Made by a program: the position numbers and the translations under genes
The notes under the pieces: generated by a model
Seen by the model: only the letters and a program-made list of their open reading frames with translations
Databases searched by the model: none
Told to the model about the DNA's origin: nothing
Source: Aquibium microcysteis
Lineage (GTDB): Bacteria > Pseudomonadota > Alphaproteobacteria > Rhizobiales > Rhizobiaceae
Assembly: GCF_014495845.1 (NCBI RefSeq)
Contig: NZ_CP061080.1
Span: 3,213,001 to 3,277,000 of the forward strand
Length of the DNA: 64,000 nucleotides
Reading direction: 5' to 3'
In this document: piece after piece, positions 50,860-60,436 of the stretch
How positions within the stretch are numbered: the first letter of the stretch is position 1
How the letters are laid out: every line of letters begins with the position of its first letter

Positions 50860-52551
50860 ATGGCCACTTCCGGGCAGACGGCAGGCGCGGAGCGCATCTG
50901 GCTGAAGAGCTATCCCCCGGGTATCCCGGCAGAGATCGCCGGTCTGCCGGCCAGTTCCATCGGCGAGCTCCTCGTCGGTGCGTGCCGTCAGTTCAAGACG
51001 CGCCCCGCCTTCACCAGCATGGGCAAGTCGATGAGCTTCGCGGAGGTCGAGCAGGCTTCGGCGGCCTTCGGCGCATGGCTGCAGGGCAAGGGGCTCGTCA
51101 AGGGCGCACGCGTGGCGATCATGATGCCGAACGTGCTGCAGTACCCGATCGCCATGATGGGCGCTCTGCGCGCCGGCTGCACCGTGGTCAACGTCAACCC
51201 GCTCTACACCCCGCGCGAGCTCGAGCACCAGCTGAACGATTCGGGCGCGGAGGCGATCGTCATTCTCGAAAATTTCGCAGCGACGCTGCAGGCGGTCGTG
51301 GCGCGTACCAAAGTCCGGCACGTCGTCGTCGCCTCGATGGGCGAGATGCTCGGCTTGAAGGGACTGCTCGTCAATCTCGTCGTTCGCCGCGTGAAGAAGA
51401 TGGTTCCCGCGTGGTCGCTGCCGGGCCACGTCTCGTTCAAGGACGCCCTCTCCTCCGGTCGCGGCCAGAGCCTGAAGCCGGTGGTCGTCGGTCCGGACGA
51501 CGTGGCCTTCCTGCAGTACACCGGCGGCACCACCGGCGTTTCGAAGGGCGCCGTGCTGCTTCATCGCAACATCCTGGCCAACGTCGCGCAGAATGCCCTC
51601 TGGGTTGAGGCAGCCTATGCGAAGAAGCCTCGGCCGGACCTGCCGGTCTATCTCTGCGCGCTGCCGCTCTACCACATCTACGCGCTCACGGTGAACGCGC
51701 TGATGGGCATGCAGCAGGGCGCCCAGAACGTCCTCGTCGCAAACCCGCGCGATATCCCGGCCCTGGTCAAGGAGTTCGCCGCCCACAAGGTCAACGTCTT
51801 CCCGGGTCTCAACACGCTGTTCAACGCGCTGCTGAACAACGAGGACTTCCGCAAGCTCGACTTCACCCACCTCCTCGTCACCTTCGGCGGTGGAATGGCG
51901 GTCCAGCGTCCCGTTGCGGATCGCTGGAAGCAGGTGACGGGCCTCGTCATCGCGGAAGGGTACGGCCTGTCCGAAACCTCGCCCGTGGCCACCGGCAACC
52001 GCTTCGATGCGGACGAGTTCACGGGCACCATCGGTCTTCCGATCCCGTCGACGGAGATCGTGATCCGTGATGACGACGGCAACGATCTGCCGCTCGGCGA
52101 AGTGGGCGAGATCTGCATCCGGGGACCGCAGGTCATGGCCGGCTACTGGAACCGGCCCGACGAGACCGCCAAGGTGATGACTGCCGATGGCTTCTTCAAG
52201 TCCGGCGACATGGGCTTCATGAACGAGGCCGGCTTCATCAAGATCGTCGACCGCAAGAAGGACATGATCCTGGTCTCGGGCTTCAACGTCTATCCCAACG
52301 AGATCGAGGACGTCATCGCCGGACATCCCGGCGTCCTGGAAGTCGCCGCCGTGGGCGTCCCGGATGAGAAGTCGGGGGAAGCGCCGAAGGTCTTCATCGT
52401 CAAGAAGGACCCGAACCTCACCGCCGACGACGTTCGCGACTGGTACAAGGACAAGCTCACCGCCTACAAGCGGCCGAAGCAGATCGAGTTCCGGACCGAG
52501 CTGCCGAAGACCAATGTCGGCAAGATCCTCCGGCGAGAACTGAGGAACTGA
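50860..52551 (+). CDS. fadD: Long-chain fatty-acid-CoA ligase
   Basis: 563 residues; GAGAGGGAG precedes the ATG. AMP-binding superfamily: P-loop YTGGTTGVSKGAVLLH, the adenine region EGYGLSETSP, SGDMGFMNEAGFIKIVDRKKDM, and the C-terminal Lys in PKTNVGKILRREL. The motif order and length are those of FadD acyl-CoA synthetases, which activate free fatty acids with ATP and CoA at the membrane. The 187-nt upstream region carries the ACGTTT repeats. The exact chain length is uncertain. Confidence 0.9.
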   Translation: MATSGQTAGAERIWLKSYPPGIPAEIAGLPASSIGELLVGACRQFKTRPAFTSMGKSMSFAEVEQASAAFGAWLQGKGLVKGARVAIMMPNVLQYPIAMMGALRAGCTVVNVNPLYTPRELEHQLNDSGAEAIVILENFAATLQAVVARTKVRHVVVASMGEMLGLKGLLVNLVVRRVKKMVPAWSLPGHVSFKDALSSGRGQSLKPVVVGPDDVAFLQYTGGTTGVSKGAVLLHRNILANVAQNALWVEAAYAKKPRPDLPVYLCALPLYHIYALTVNALMGMQQGAQNVLVANPRDIPALVKEFAAHKVNVFPGLNTLFNALLNNEDFRKLDFTHLLVTFGGGMAVQRPVADRWKQVTGLVIAEGYGLSETSPVATGNRFDADEFTGTIGLPIPSTEIVIRDDDGNDLPLGEVGEICIRGPQVMAGYWNRPDETAKVMTADGFFKSGDMGFMNEAGFIKIVDRKKDMILVSGFNVYPNEIEDVIAGHPGVLEVAAVGVPDEKSGEAPKVFIVKKDPNLTADDVRDWYKDKLTAYKRPKQIEFRTELPKTNVGKILRRELRN

Positions 52552-52683
52552 GGGTCCCGGCGCCGACGGATTGCCTCTGGCGGACCCGACCCTGCGTGTC
52601 CGCGGCGGGCCGGCTGGAACGGGCATGTGGTTCGTCCGGATCTCGTCGGTGCAACCGCAGCACGGACGACGGTCCTGCAACCG

Positions 52684-53175
52684 TCAGGCGCGCAACGCCT
52701 CTCGTCTCCTCGCGGGCGCCGGCTGCGTGTCACGGCGAAGCTCGAAACCGTAGCGGGTCTGGTCGAAGCCGGCAGCGGCGCAGAGACCGAGCACGGCGGG
52801 GTCGTTGAAGCCTCCGAGAACAAGGACCTTGATGCAGTCGACCCGCCAGGCGAGCCTGACCGCGCAGTTGACCACCTTGCCGGCGTGCCCCTTCTGGCGG
52901 TGGTCGGAATGGGTGACGACGTTCTCGATCAGGGCCGCCGGCTTGCCAGCCCAGGTGGCGTTCGGGATCACGATGAGGGTGCAGGCCGAGACGAGTTGCT
53001 TCCCCTGAAACCCCGCCAGAATGGTGATCCCCGGTTCTTCCAGCGCCTGATGAAAGGCATCGCGGGCAAGCGCGGCTGCGAAAATCTGGTAACGCGGATA
53101 GAGATGCCTGTACAATGACGTTAGGTCATTCAGGTCGCCATCGGAAATGGGTCGGATGCGGAGTGCCTGTTCCAT
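52684..53175 (-). CDS. GNAT family N-acetyltransferase (paralog 2)
   Basis: 163 residues from MEQALRIRPISDGDLNDLTSLYRHL. GNAT elements: the IENVVTHSDHRQKGHAGKVV region is the acetyl-CoA pyrophosphate-binding loop (here R-x-x-G-x-A), with LGGFNDPAVLGLCAAAGF as the final helix. Substrate unknown. It is closely similar to the next upstream gene (53294-53743), with shared segments such as GKPAALIENVVTH/GKPSALIENLVTH, suggesting a tandem duplication followed by divergence. Confidence 0.87.
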   Translation of the reverse strand: MEQALRIRPISDGDLNDLTSLYRHLYPRYQIFAAALARDAFHQALEEPGITILAGFQGKQLVSACTLIVIPNATWAGKPAALIENVVTHSDHRQKGHAGKVVNCAVRLAWRVDCIKVLVLGGFNDPAVLGLCAAAGFDQTRYGFELRRDTQPAPARRREALRA

Positions 53176-53293
53176 CGTACTGCCGGTCCTGCACGGGCCT
53201 GGAAAACCACTCCCAGGCACCGCATCGAAATCACGCCTGAAAATGATGTTAATTCATATAGTTAATAAAACGGTAAATGTAAACCGCCGACCT
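53176..53293. promoter_or_regulatory. AT-rich gap between the two GNAT genes
   Basis: 118 nt, with a markedly AT-rich core (about 53235-53282: GATGTTAATTCATATAG and TTAATAAAACGGTAAATG). The composition suggests an independent promoter for the downstream GNAT gene, so the paralogs may be separately regulated. Confidence 0.4.
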
Positions 53294-53743
53294 TCAGTCA
53301 AGTTTCTGCCGAAATCCGTTCGCCGACCGCTCGAATCCGCAGGCCAGGAGGAAAGCGGCGGGGACGTCGTCGAGCGTCGTCGTGAGTACGGTTGCCCGGA
53401 AGCAGCCCGCATCGCGCGCCAGTGCCAGCCCAGCCTGCAGCACGACGCGGCCGTAGCCTCGGCGGCGCCGTTCGGGATGCGTCACGAGGTTCTCGATCAG
53501 CGCGGACGGCTTGCCGGACCTCGTCCCGCTCGGCACCACCACCACTGCGCAACTGGCCACCGGATCGTCGCCGAGATAACCGACCAGCACCGCACTGCCC
53601 GGATCGGCTGCGGTCTGGCGCAGGGTCATCCGCGCGGTGACCACAGCCATAGCGGGATCCTGCGGATGCAGGAAGCGATAGAGTGAAGCGAGGCCGGGCA
53701 TTTTCGCCTCGCCGACCTGCCGGATGTCGAGTTCCTGCTGCAT
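53294..53743 (-). CDS. GNAT family N-acetyltransferase (paralog 1)
   Basis: 149 residues. LYRFLHPQDP opens the fold, GKPSALIENLVTHPERRRRGYG holds the Arg/Gly acetyl-CoA loop (RRRGYG), and FLLACGFERSANGFRQK forms the C-terminal helix/strand. Compared with the neighbouring paralog the acetyl-CoA loop is canonical. Substrate unknown; possibly small amine, antibiotic or protein acetylation. The two genes are the only GNATs in the window. Confidence 0.88.
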   Translation of the reverse strand: MQQELDIRQVGEAKMPGLASLYRFLHPQDPAMAVVTARMTLRQTAADPGSAVLVGYLGDDPVASCAVVVVPSGTRSGKPSALIENLVTHPERRRRGYGRVVLQAGLALARDAGCFRATVLTTTLDDVPAAFLLACGFERSANGFRQKLD

Positions 53744-53851
53744 CGTCTGTGCCGATCCGTCCTTCGCGCGGCCGCTTTTACCGCCCGCAACTTTTTACGG
53801 CAACCTGAAGCTGCACGAGCAGGCGACGCGGGATTCCCCGAGGCGCCGACC

Positions 53852-54553
53852 CTAGCCCGCGAGATATGCCGGCAGGTCGCGCACAGACGATAGCACCACG
53901 TCGGCCAGCGGCGCGAGCCGTTCCTGCGTTCCGGTGCCCGAAAGGACGCCGACAGCGAGCCCGGCGCGTCCGGCGCGCGCCATTTCGAGGTCGTGCCGGT
54001 TGTCGCCGACCATCGCGATCTCCTCGGGCAGAAGGCCGGTCAGCGTGCAGAAGGCTTCGATGGCGTCGGGAGCCGGTTTCGGCCGCGCGACCGAATCATA
54101 GCCATAGGCGGCCACGAAGAGCTGAGCGACGCCGATCGCCTCGATGGTCTGCCTCGCTCCGCCTTCGCTGTCGTTCGTGGCGATACCGAGCTTGTAGCCG
54201 CCCCCATGCAGATCGCGCAGCGCGTCGAGCACGCCATCGAGCGGCACGGCCGACCGAGCGCCTTCCGCTGCCGTCACCCTGTCGAAATGCCTGACCCGCG
54301 CCTCGTGCTCCTCACGCGGCGCGCCGGCATACCAGAGCGCCACGATGTCGGCATTGGTACCTGCCGCGAAGACGGAATCGCCGCGAAAGCGACCGAGCGC
54401 AAAATCATAGCCGGCGATTTCCATCAGATCGTCGGCCTTGCCGCGGTCGCCTCCGGCCGCCTCCAGGGCCAGGCGGTCGCCGATGGCGTGCCAGGTCTTG
54501 TGGAAATCGACCAGTGTACCGTCCTTGTCGAAAAGGATGCCCCTGATGGCCAT
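53852..54553 (-). CDS. HAD-superfamily hydrolase (phosphoglycolate phosphatase-like)
   Basis: 233 residues. HAD motif I LFDKDGTLVDF (Asp nucleophile), motif II IATNDS, motif III Lys in ARPKPAPDA and motif IV MVGDNRHDLEMA are intact; an alpha-helical cap sits between motifs I and II. It probably dephosphorylates a small phosphoester such as phosphoglycolate. It lies 64 nt downstream of pgi on the same strand, so the two may be transcribed together. The natural substrate is not known. Confidence 0.88.
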   Translation of the reverse strand: MAIRGILFDKDGTLVDFHKTWHAIGDRLALEAAGGDRGKADDLMEIAGYDFALGRFRGDSVFAAGTNADIVALWYAGAPREEHEARVRHFDRVTAAEGARSAVPLDGVLDALRDLHGGGYKLGIATNDSEGGARQTIEAIGVAQLFVAAYGYDSVARPKPAPDAIEAFCTLTGLLPEEIAMVGDNRHDLEMARAGRAGLAVGVLSGTGTQERLAPLADVVLSSVRDLPAYLAG

Positions 54554-54617
54554 ACAGATCTCGCGAAGTGGCGCCCGGACGGCGCGGTTGAAGATGAGGA
54601 TGCAGGGCGCAGCCGGT

Positions 54618-56255
54618 TCAGGCGAAGCCGCGCAGATAATCGACCAGTCCTGCCGTGGAGGCGTCGCCGTCAGCGGCGTCCCGTTTGCCCTCCACGACGG
54701 GAAGCAGCGCCGTGGCGAGTTCCTTGCCGAGTTCCACGCCCCACTGATCGAAGGCGTTGATGCCGAAGAGCTGCGCCTCGACGAACACCCGATGCTCGTA
54801 GAGCGCGATCAGGCGGCCGAGCGTGAACGGATCGAGCTGGCGGTGCAGGATGGTGATCGAGGGCCGGTTGCCGGGGAAGACGCGGTGCGGCGCGATCGCG
54901 TCCACCGTGTCGGACGCCATGCCTCTCGCCGACATCTGCGCCTTCGCCTCTTCGAGGATGCGTCCCATCATCAGCGCCTGCGACTGGGCGAGGCAGTTGG
55001 CGAGCAGCAGCGCGTGCTGGTGGCGCAGCTCCGGCTCATGTCCGACGGCAGCCGCGATGAACTCGACCGGCACCACGTCGGTTCCCTGGTGGAGCAGCTG
55101 GAAGAAGGCATGCTGACCGTTGGTTCCCGGCTCGCCCCAGACGAGCGGACCCGTCGGCATCCGCGCCGGTTGGCCGTCGAGCGCCACCGATTTACCGTTC
55201 GATTCCATGTCGAGCTGCTGCAGATAGGCCGGCAGTCGCGCAAGCCGCTGGTCATAAGGTATCACGGCCCGGGCCGGATAACCCCTGACGACCCGATGCC
55301 AGAAGCCGACGAGACCGAGCACCACCGGCAGATTGTCGAGCAGGGATGCCGAGCGGAAATGCTCGTCCATCGCATGGGCGCCATCGAGGAAGGCGCGGAA
55401 GCGCGCCGGCCCGATGGCCAGCATGAGCGGCAGGCCGATTGCCGACCACAGCGAGTAACGCCCTCCCACCCAGTCCCAGAAGCCGAACACCCGGTCCTCG
55501 GCGATGCCGAAGTCGGCCACCTTGTCGAGCGCGGTGGAAACGGCTGCGAAATGCCCCGCAACCGCATCGGCTCCCAGCGCGGACGAGATCCAGCGCCGCG
55601 CCGTCTGCGCATTCGTCATGGTCTCGACGGTGGTGAAGGTCTTCGAGGCGACGATCACCAGCGTCGTCCCCGGATCGAGCGGCTTCAGCACGTCTGCGAC
55701 ATGGGCACCGTCGACGTTGGATACGAAATGCACGCGCGGCCCGTCATGGTATGGCGCAAGCGCCGCCGTCGCCATCGCCGGTCCGAGATCGGAACCGCCG
55801 ATGCCGATGTTGACGACGTCGGTGATCGGCCGTCCCGCCGCGCCCGCCGAGGCACCGGAGCGGATCGCTTCCGCAAAGCGTCCCATGCGGCCCAGCACCG
55901 CATGCACCTCGCTCATGACCTCCTGCCCACCCACGGCGAAGCCCGCGCGCTCCGGTGCCCGCAACGCCACGTGAAGCACCGCACGGCCTTCCGTCGAGTT
56001 GATCGGCTCGCCCGCGAACATCGCGTCGCGCCGCGCCTCCAGTCCCGCCGACCTGGCGAGACGGGCGAGCAGGTCCATGGCGCGGGCGTCGACGGCAGTC
56101 TTCGACCAGTCGAGCAGCAGATCGTCGAGCCGCAGCGAGAATCGACCGAAGCGGTCCGGATCGACCGCGAACGCCCTGCGCAGATCCTGCGGTGCATCCG
56201 TTTCCGCGTGCTGTTTCAGCGCGGCGAGCGTGTCGGAGAAGGCGTGTCGATCCAA
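54618..56255 (-). CDS. pgi: Glucose-6-phosphate isomerase
   Basis: 545 residues, the usual length. Signatures: [38 protein letters not shown], and [20 protein letters not shown] around the catalytic region, with [18 protein letters not shown] near the end. It interconverts glucose-6-phosphate and fructose-6-phosphate, linking glycolysis, gluconeogenesis and polysaccharide precursor supply. It is divergent from the MocR-type regulator gene with a 203-nt gap containing a small dyad. Confidence 0.96.
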   Translation of the reverse strand: MDRHAFSDTLAALKQHAETDAPQDLRRAFAVDPDRFGRFSLRLDDLLLDWSKTAVDARAMDLLARLARSAGLEARRDAMFAGEPINSTEGRAVLHVALRAPERAGFAVGGQEVMSEVHAVLGRMGRFAEAIRSGASAGAAGRPITDVVNIGIGGSDLGPAMATAALAPYHDGPRVHFVSNVDGAHVADVLKPLDPGTTLVIVASKTFTTVETMTNAQTARRWISSALGADAVAGHFAAVSTALDKVADFGIAEDRVFGFWDWVGGRYSLWSAIGLPLMLAIGPARFRAFLDGAHAMDEHFRSASLLDNLPVVLGLVGFWHRVVRGYPARAVIPYDQRLARLPAYLQQLDMESNGKSVALDGQPARMPTGPLVWGEPGTNGQHAFFQLLHQGTDVVPVEFIAAAVGHEPELRHQHALLLANCLAQSQALMMGRILEEAKAQMSARGMASDTVDAIAPHRVFPGNRPSITILHRQLDPFTLGRLIALYEHRVFVEAQLFGINAFDQWGVELGKELATALLPVVEGKRDAADGDASTAGLVDYLRGFA

Positions 56256-56355
56256 GGCTGTCTCCCATGTGCGGCTGTTCCTGGATTAAAGCAATCATTC
56301 CCCGAAAAGAAGGCTGCGGGAGGACTCGTTGCTGGCTGGATCGACCGGCGCACCG

Positions 56356-56369
56356 TGGCATAATTGCCA
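56356..56369. promoter_or_regulatory. Dyad TGGCA-TAAT-TGCCA between pgi and mocR
   Basis: A perfect 5-nt inverted repeat around TAAT lies about 90 nt before the MocR start and about 100 nt before the pgi start, in the divergent region. The centre is AT-rich. It could be an operator; no regulator can be named. Confidence 0.3.
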
Positions 56370-56458
56370 TGGAGACAAGATTCCGTGGCTTAAGGCGTTG
56401 GACCAGACTTGCCCCGCAAAACTTCACATGTTTACTGTCGCTGTGAGGGAGCGACGCC

Positions 56459-57955
56459 ATGTCCACGAGAAACGATTCCGCCATCTGGTCCGGCCTCTTC
56501 ACCATCTCGCCGGATTCCGGCCAGACGCTGCAGGCGCAGATCCGCCAGGCGATCGTGGCGGCCATCCTCGATCGCCAGATCGCGGCATCGATGCCCCTGC
56601 CCTCCTGCCGCATCCTCGCCGAGAAGCTCGGCGTGGCGCGCGGCACCGTCGTGCTCGCCTTCCAGCAACTCGTCGACCAGGGCTTCCTCGTGGCGCGGGA
56701 GCGCCGCGGCCATTTCGTCAATCCGGACGTGCTGACGACGCCGACCAAGCCTCTGGCGCGACAGGACAACAATGTTCCCGGCGGCCTCGACTGGAAGGCG
56801 CGCCGACGGATCGCCGCCAGCGACATGCCGCCGCCGATGAAGATGGAGAACTGGATCAAGTCCTCGTATCCCTTCATCTATGGCCAGTTCGATCCGGGCC
56901 TCTTCCCGACTGCGGAGTGGCGTGAATGCAATCGTATGGCGCTGGCCGTGCTCGAGATCCGCAACTGGGCCGCAGACATGGTCGACCGCGACGACCCTCT
57001 GCTGATCGAGCAGATCCAGGCCCGCCTCCTCCCGCGTCGCGGCATCTTCGCCAATCCCGACGAGATCATCGTCACCCTGGGTGCCCAGCACGCCATCTAC
57101 ATGCTGGCCACGCTCCTGATGAGCCGCGGCTCGCGGGTCGCGATGGAAGATCCGGGCTACCCCGATGCCCGCTCGATCTTCCGCCTCGCCGGGGCTTCGA
57201 TCGATGCTGTCCGCGTGGATGCTGAGGGCATCGTGACACGCGAGATTCCGAGCGAATCCAGCTTCGTCTTCGTGACGCCCAGCCATCACTGCCCGACCAT
57301 GGTGCCGCTGTCGGAGACGCGCCGCCGCGAACTGCTCGCCATCGCCGCGCGCAACGACCAGATCATCATCGAGGATGGCTACGACAGCCAGTTGATCGAC
57401 GATGCGCCGCAGCAGGCCCTGAAGAGCCTCGACCGGACGGGCCGGGTCATCCATGTCGGTTCGATGTCCAAGACGCTCGCGCCGGGGCTGCGGCTCGGCT
57501 ACATCGTCGCCTCTTCCGACCTCATTGCGGAACTGCGCGCGCTGCGCCGCTTCATGCTGCGCCACCCGCCGGCCAACAACCAGCGCGCCGTCGCCCTGTT
57601 CCTGTCGCTCGGCCATCATGACGCACTCGTGCGCAAGCTCTCGACCGCCTTCGCCGAGCGCCGCAAGCGGCTGGTCTCGGCGATCTCGGCCTTCCTTCCG
57701 GACTGGAACGCCACCGACAGCGCGGGCGGCACCTCGGTCTGGCTGGAGGGTCCGCAAGGGACGGATTCGGAGAAGCTGTCCCAGGCCGCGGCGACCCGCA
57801 GCGTCCTGATCGAGCCCGGCGCCCGCTTCTTCGACGGACAGTCCCCGCCCCGCCGCTTCGTTCGCCTCGGCATTTCCTCGATCGCGGTCCAGCACATCGA
57901 GCCCGGCATCCGCGAACTGGCCACCGCGATCGGCCGGCGTCCTGCGGCGGCCTGA
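56459..57955 (+). CDS. MocR-type regulator (GntR HTH fused to aminotransferase fold)
   Basis: 498 residues. The N-terminal winged HTH of the GntR family (TLQAQIRQAIVAAILDRQI, LAEKLGVARGTVVLAFQQLVDQG) spans about residues 20-90. A class I aminotransferase-like domain follows with the PLP Lys338 in GSMSKTLAPGLRLGY and the DGYDSQ Asp/Tyr region. MocR proteins use PLP-bound ligands to control neighbouring genes. It precedes, on the same strand, an MttB-family methyltransferase; a perfect 8-nt inverted repeat lies between them. It likely regulates that gene. Confidence 0.9.
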   Translation: MSTRNDSAIWSGLFTISPDSGQTLQAQIRQAIVAAILDRQIAASMPLPSCRILAEKLGVARGTVVLAFQQLVDQGFLVARERRGHFVNPDVLTTPTKPLARQDNNVPGGLDWKARRRIAASDMPPPMKMENWIKSSYPFIYGQFDPGLFPTAEWRECNRMALAVLEIRNWAADMVDRDDPLLIEQIQARLLPRRGIFANPDEIIVTLGAQHAIYMLATLLMSRGSRVAMEDPGYPDARSIFRLAGASIDAVRVDAEGIVTREIPSESSFVFVTPSHHCPTMVPLSETRRRELLAIAARNDQIIIEDGYDSQLIDDAPQQALKSLDRTGRVIHVGSMSKTLAPGLRLGYIVASSDLIAELRALRRFMLRHPPANNQRAVALFLSLGHHDALVRKLSTAFAERRKRLVSAISAFLPDWNATDSAGGTSVWLEGPQGTDSEKLSQAAATRSVLIEPGARFFDGQSPPRRFVRLGISSIAVQHIEPGIRELATAIGRRPAAA

Positions 57956-58028
57956 CAGGCGCAGGCGCGCGTACTCTTCTGCGTGGCTCTAAAGCCGACA
58001 ATCCCTGGCTCAATGTTGTAGCCCAGCG

Positions 58029-58049
58029 GCACGACATAGTTTGTCGTGC
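58029..58049. promoter_or_regulatory. Perfect inverted repeat upstream of the MttB-family gene
   Basis: GCACGACA (58029-58036) and TGTCGTGC (58042-58049) with loop TAGTT, placed 70 nt before the MttB start and 74 nt after the MocR stop. It is either a MocR or other regulator's operator or an mRNA hairpin of the mttB leader. GGGAG at 58108-58112 serves as ribosome site. Confidence 0.55.
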
Positions 58050-58118
58050 ACCGAGGCGCCGGATCAACAAAAACAAGCCAGCTTCGGATGCGGGGAACAC
58101 CGCTTCGGGAGTGGCGAC

Positions 58119-59705
58119 ATGAGCTTGACGGCCGAACAGCGCGAGAGCGCCGATTCACAGCGCAACCGCAGATCGGGAGGGCGGGAAGCGCGGCGCGCGA
58201 TGCGAGCAGCGCCTCTGGCAGAGGATGTTCGGCCGATCCGGCCGGGCATGGCTGGTGGCCGGTACGGCGTCCTGTCGGCGAGCGACGTCGAGAGCATCCA
58301 CGAAGCGGTGCTGACGGTTCTGGAAACCGTCGGATTTGCCAACGCCATTCCATCCTGCATCGAGGCCCTGACGCGGGTGGGAGCCGACTACGGCGCCGAT
58401 GGACGCATCCGCTTTCCGCGAAACCTCGTGCTCGACACCATCCGCAGCGCCGCGCGCAACTTCACCCTGTACGGCCAGGATCCGAAGCACGACATGGTCG
58501 TCCAGGGCACGCGGGTCCACTACGGGACGGCGGGTGCGGCGGTGCACGTCGTCGACGTCGAGAAGCGCGAGTACCGCGAATCGCTGCTCCAGGACATCTA
58601 CGACGCCGCGCGCATCGTCGACCTGATGGACAACGTCCATTTCTTCCAGCGGCCGATGGTGCCGCGCGACATGATCGATCCGCTCGACATGGATTTCAAC
58701 ACGCTCTACGCCTGCGTCACGGGTACGACGAAGCATGTCGGGACGTCTTTCACCGTGCGGGAGAACGTCGCGCCGGCGCTGGAGATGCTCTACGCCATCG
58801 CCGGCGGCGAGGAGAACTTCCGCGCCCGGCCCTTCGTGTCCAATTCCAACTGCTTCGTCGTCCCGCCGATGAAGTTCGCCGAGGACGCCTGCGGCGTGCT
58901 CGAGGCCTGCGTCGAGGGCGGCATTCCGATCCTGCTGCTCTCGGCGGGCCAGGCGGGGGCGACCGCGCCGGCCGCCATCGCCGGTGCCGTCGTGCAGGCC
59001 GTCGCGGAGGTGCTGGCCGGACTGGTCTACGTCAATGCCCTCAAGCCCGGTCACCCCGCGATCTTCGGCACCTGGCCCTTCGTGTCCGATCTTCGCACCG
59101 GCGCCATGTCCGGCGGTTCCGGCGAGCAGGCGCTGCTGACGGCCGCCTGCGCGCAGATGGCGCAGTTCTACGACCTTCCGGGCGGTTCGGCGGCCGGCAT
59201 GGCCGACTCGAAGCTGCCGGACATTCAGGCCGGCTACGAAAAGGGCATCACCAACGTCATGGCCGGTCTTTCGGGCCTCAATCTGATCTATGAATCGGCC
59301 GGCATGCATGCCTCGCTGCTCGGCTTCTGCCTCGAGAGCCTGATCATCGACAACGACATGCTGGGCCAGTGCCTGCGCTGCGTGCGCGGCGTAGAGGTCA
59401 CCGAGGCGTCGCTCTCCATCGACGCGATCTCCGACGTCTGCCTCAACGGTCCCGGCCATTATCTCGGCCATGGCCAGACGCTGCAGCTCATGCAGACGGA
59501 GTATGTCTACCCCGCCATCGCCGACCGCTTCTCGCCCAAGGAATGGGCCGAAAAGGGCCGGCCGGACATTCTCCAGCGCGCCATCGCCGAGAAGCGGCGC
59601 ATCCTGTCGTCGCACTTCCCGCGCCACGTCGGCAAGGCGCTGGACGACCGTCTGCGCCTCCGCTTCCAGAACATCTATCTGCCGCGGGGCTCGATGGGCC
59701 TCTGA
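58119..59705 (+). CDS. MttB-family (trimethylamine-methyltransferase-like) methyltransferase
   Basis: 528 residues with GGGAG 8 nt before the ATG. The TIM-barrel MttB superfamily is recognisable from the N-terminal YGVLSASDVESIHEAVLTVLETVGF, VHYGTAGAAVHVVDV, and GGSAAGMADSKLPDIQAGYEKG, MAGLSG. The frame contains no amber codon, so this is the non-pyrrolysine branch, whose characterised members demethylate quaternary amines such as glycine betaine or proline betaine with a corrinoid protein. No corrinoid protein gene is visible within 4 kb on either side. The upstream MocR and a leader inverted repeat suggest ligand-induced control. Confidence 0.88.
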   Translation: MSLTAEQRESADSQRNRRSGGREARRAMRAAPLAEDVRPIRPGMAGGRYGVLSASDVESIHEAVLTVLETVGFANAIPSCIEALTRVGADYGADGRIRFPRNLVLDTIRSAARNFTLYGQDPKHDMVVQGTRVHYGTAGAAVHVVDVEKREYRESLLQDIYDAARIVDLMDNVHFFQRPMVPRDMIDPLDMDFNTLYACVTGTTKHVGTSFTVRENVAPALEMLYAIAGGEENFRARPFVSNSNCFVVPPMKFAEDACGVLEACVEGGIPILLLSAGQAGATAPAAIAGAVVQAVAEVLAGLVYVNALKPGHPAIFGTWPFVSDLRTGAMSGGSGEQALLTAACAQMAQFYDLPGGSAAGMADSKLPDIQAGYEKGITNVMAGLSGLNLIYESAGMHASLLGFCLESLIIDNDMLGQCLRCVRGVEVTEASLSIDAISDVCLNGPGHYLGHGQTLQLMQTEYVYPAIADRFSPKEWAEKGRPDILQRAIAEKRRILSSHFPRHVGKALDDRLRLRFQNIYLPRGSMGL

Positions 59706-59734
59706 GAACGAACCACCGGCCCGCGCGACGTTCG

Positions 59735-60436
59735 TCAGCACGTCTCTCGCGGGGCCTGGCGGGAGGAATAGGCCAGACGGATCCGGCCGTAGCATTCGCA
59801 GGCTCTGGCTTCGAGCTTGCCGCGGTCGGTGACGGTGAGATTGCCGCGACTGTAGTCGATCGCGCCGGCGTCCATCAGCTCTCCGCAGATCATGTTGACC
59901 GTAGCCCGGCGCAAGCCGAGCGTCTTGGCCATGACGTCCTGCGTCAGGTAGAATCCTTCGCCCTGCATGCGATCGCTGGTCTGCAGCAGCCATTGCGACA
60001 GCCGCTGGTCTGCCGGATGGAGGCTGTTGCAGGCGACGAGCTGCATCAGCTCGATCGTGTGCGCCTGCCCATAGCGCAGCATCGCTTCGCGAACGGACAT
60101 GAACCGGAGCAGAGCCTGGTCGAATGCCGCGATCGGGACCCACGTCGCCTCGCCGGCGACCAGAACCACCGACCGGCCGAGCGCCCTGCCTCCGCCGAGC
60201 ACGATGGCGTAGCCGACGAAGCCCTCGTATCCCACCGACCCCTGCTGGACCGACCGGCCGTCCCCCATTTCGGCCATGATCGCCACGACCCCCGTTTCGG
60301 GAAACACGGCATGCGTCACTTCGGCATCGTTCTCGTAGATCACCTCGCCCGCCTTCATGTCCCGGCGCTGCACGTGCCCCGCGAGATGGGACAAGGCATC
60401 GGGTGACAGAGACGCGAGGATCCGGTTTCGGAACAC
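59735..60436 (-). CDS. Crp/Fnr-family transcriptional regulator
   Basis: 233 residues. The N-terminal cyclic-nucleotide-binding-like beta barrel (MKAGEVIYENDAEVTHAVFPETG) is followed by the dimerisation helix and a C-terminal HTH (LTQDVMAKTLGLRRATVNMICGELMDAGAIDYSRG). No FNR-type cysteine cluster is visible at the N-terminus and the phosphate-binding cassette is poorly conserved, so it does not look like a cAMP or oxygen sensor. It is convergent with the MttB gene (29-nt gap). Target genes unknown. Confidence 0.88.
   Translation of the reverse strand: MFRNRILASLSPDALSHLAGHVQRRDMKAGEVIYENDAEVTHAVFPETGVVAIMAEMGDGRSVQQGSVGYEGFVGYAIVLGGGRALGRSVVLVAGEATWVPIAAFDQALLRFMSVREAMLRYGQAHTIELMQLVACNSLHPADQRLSQWLLQTSDRMQGEGFYLTQDVMAKTLGLRRATVNMICGELMDAGAIDYSRGNLTVTDRGKLEARACECYGRIRLAYSSRQAPRETC

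Noticed and set aside
58119..59705. Pyrrolysine-containing MttB
   Set aside because: No in-frame amber codon; the frame is uninterrupted over 528 residues.
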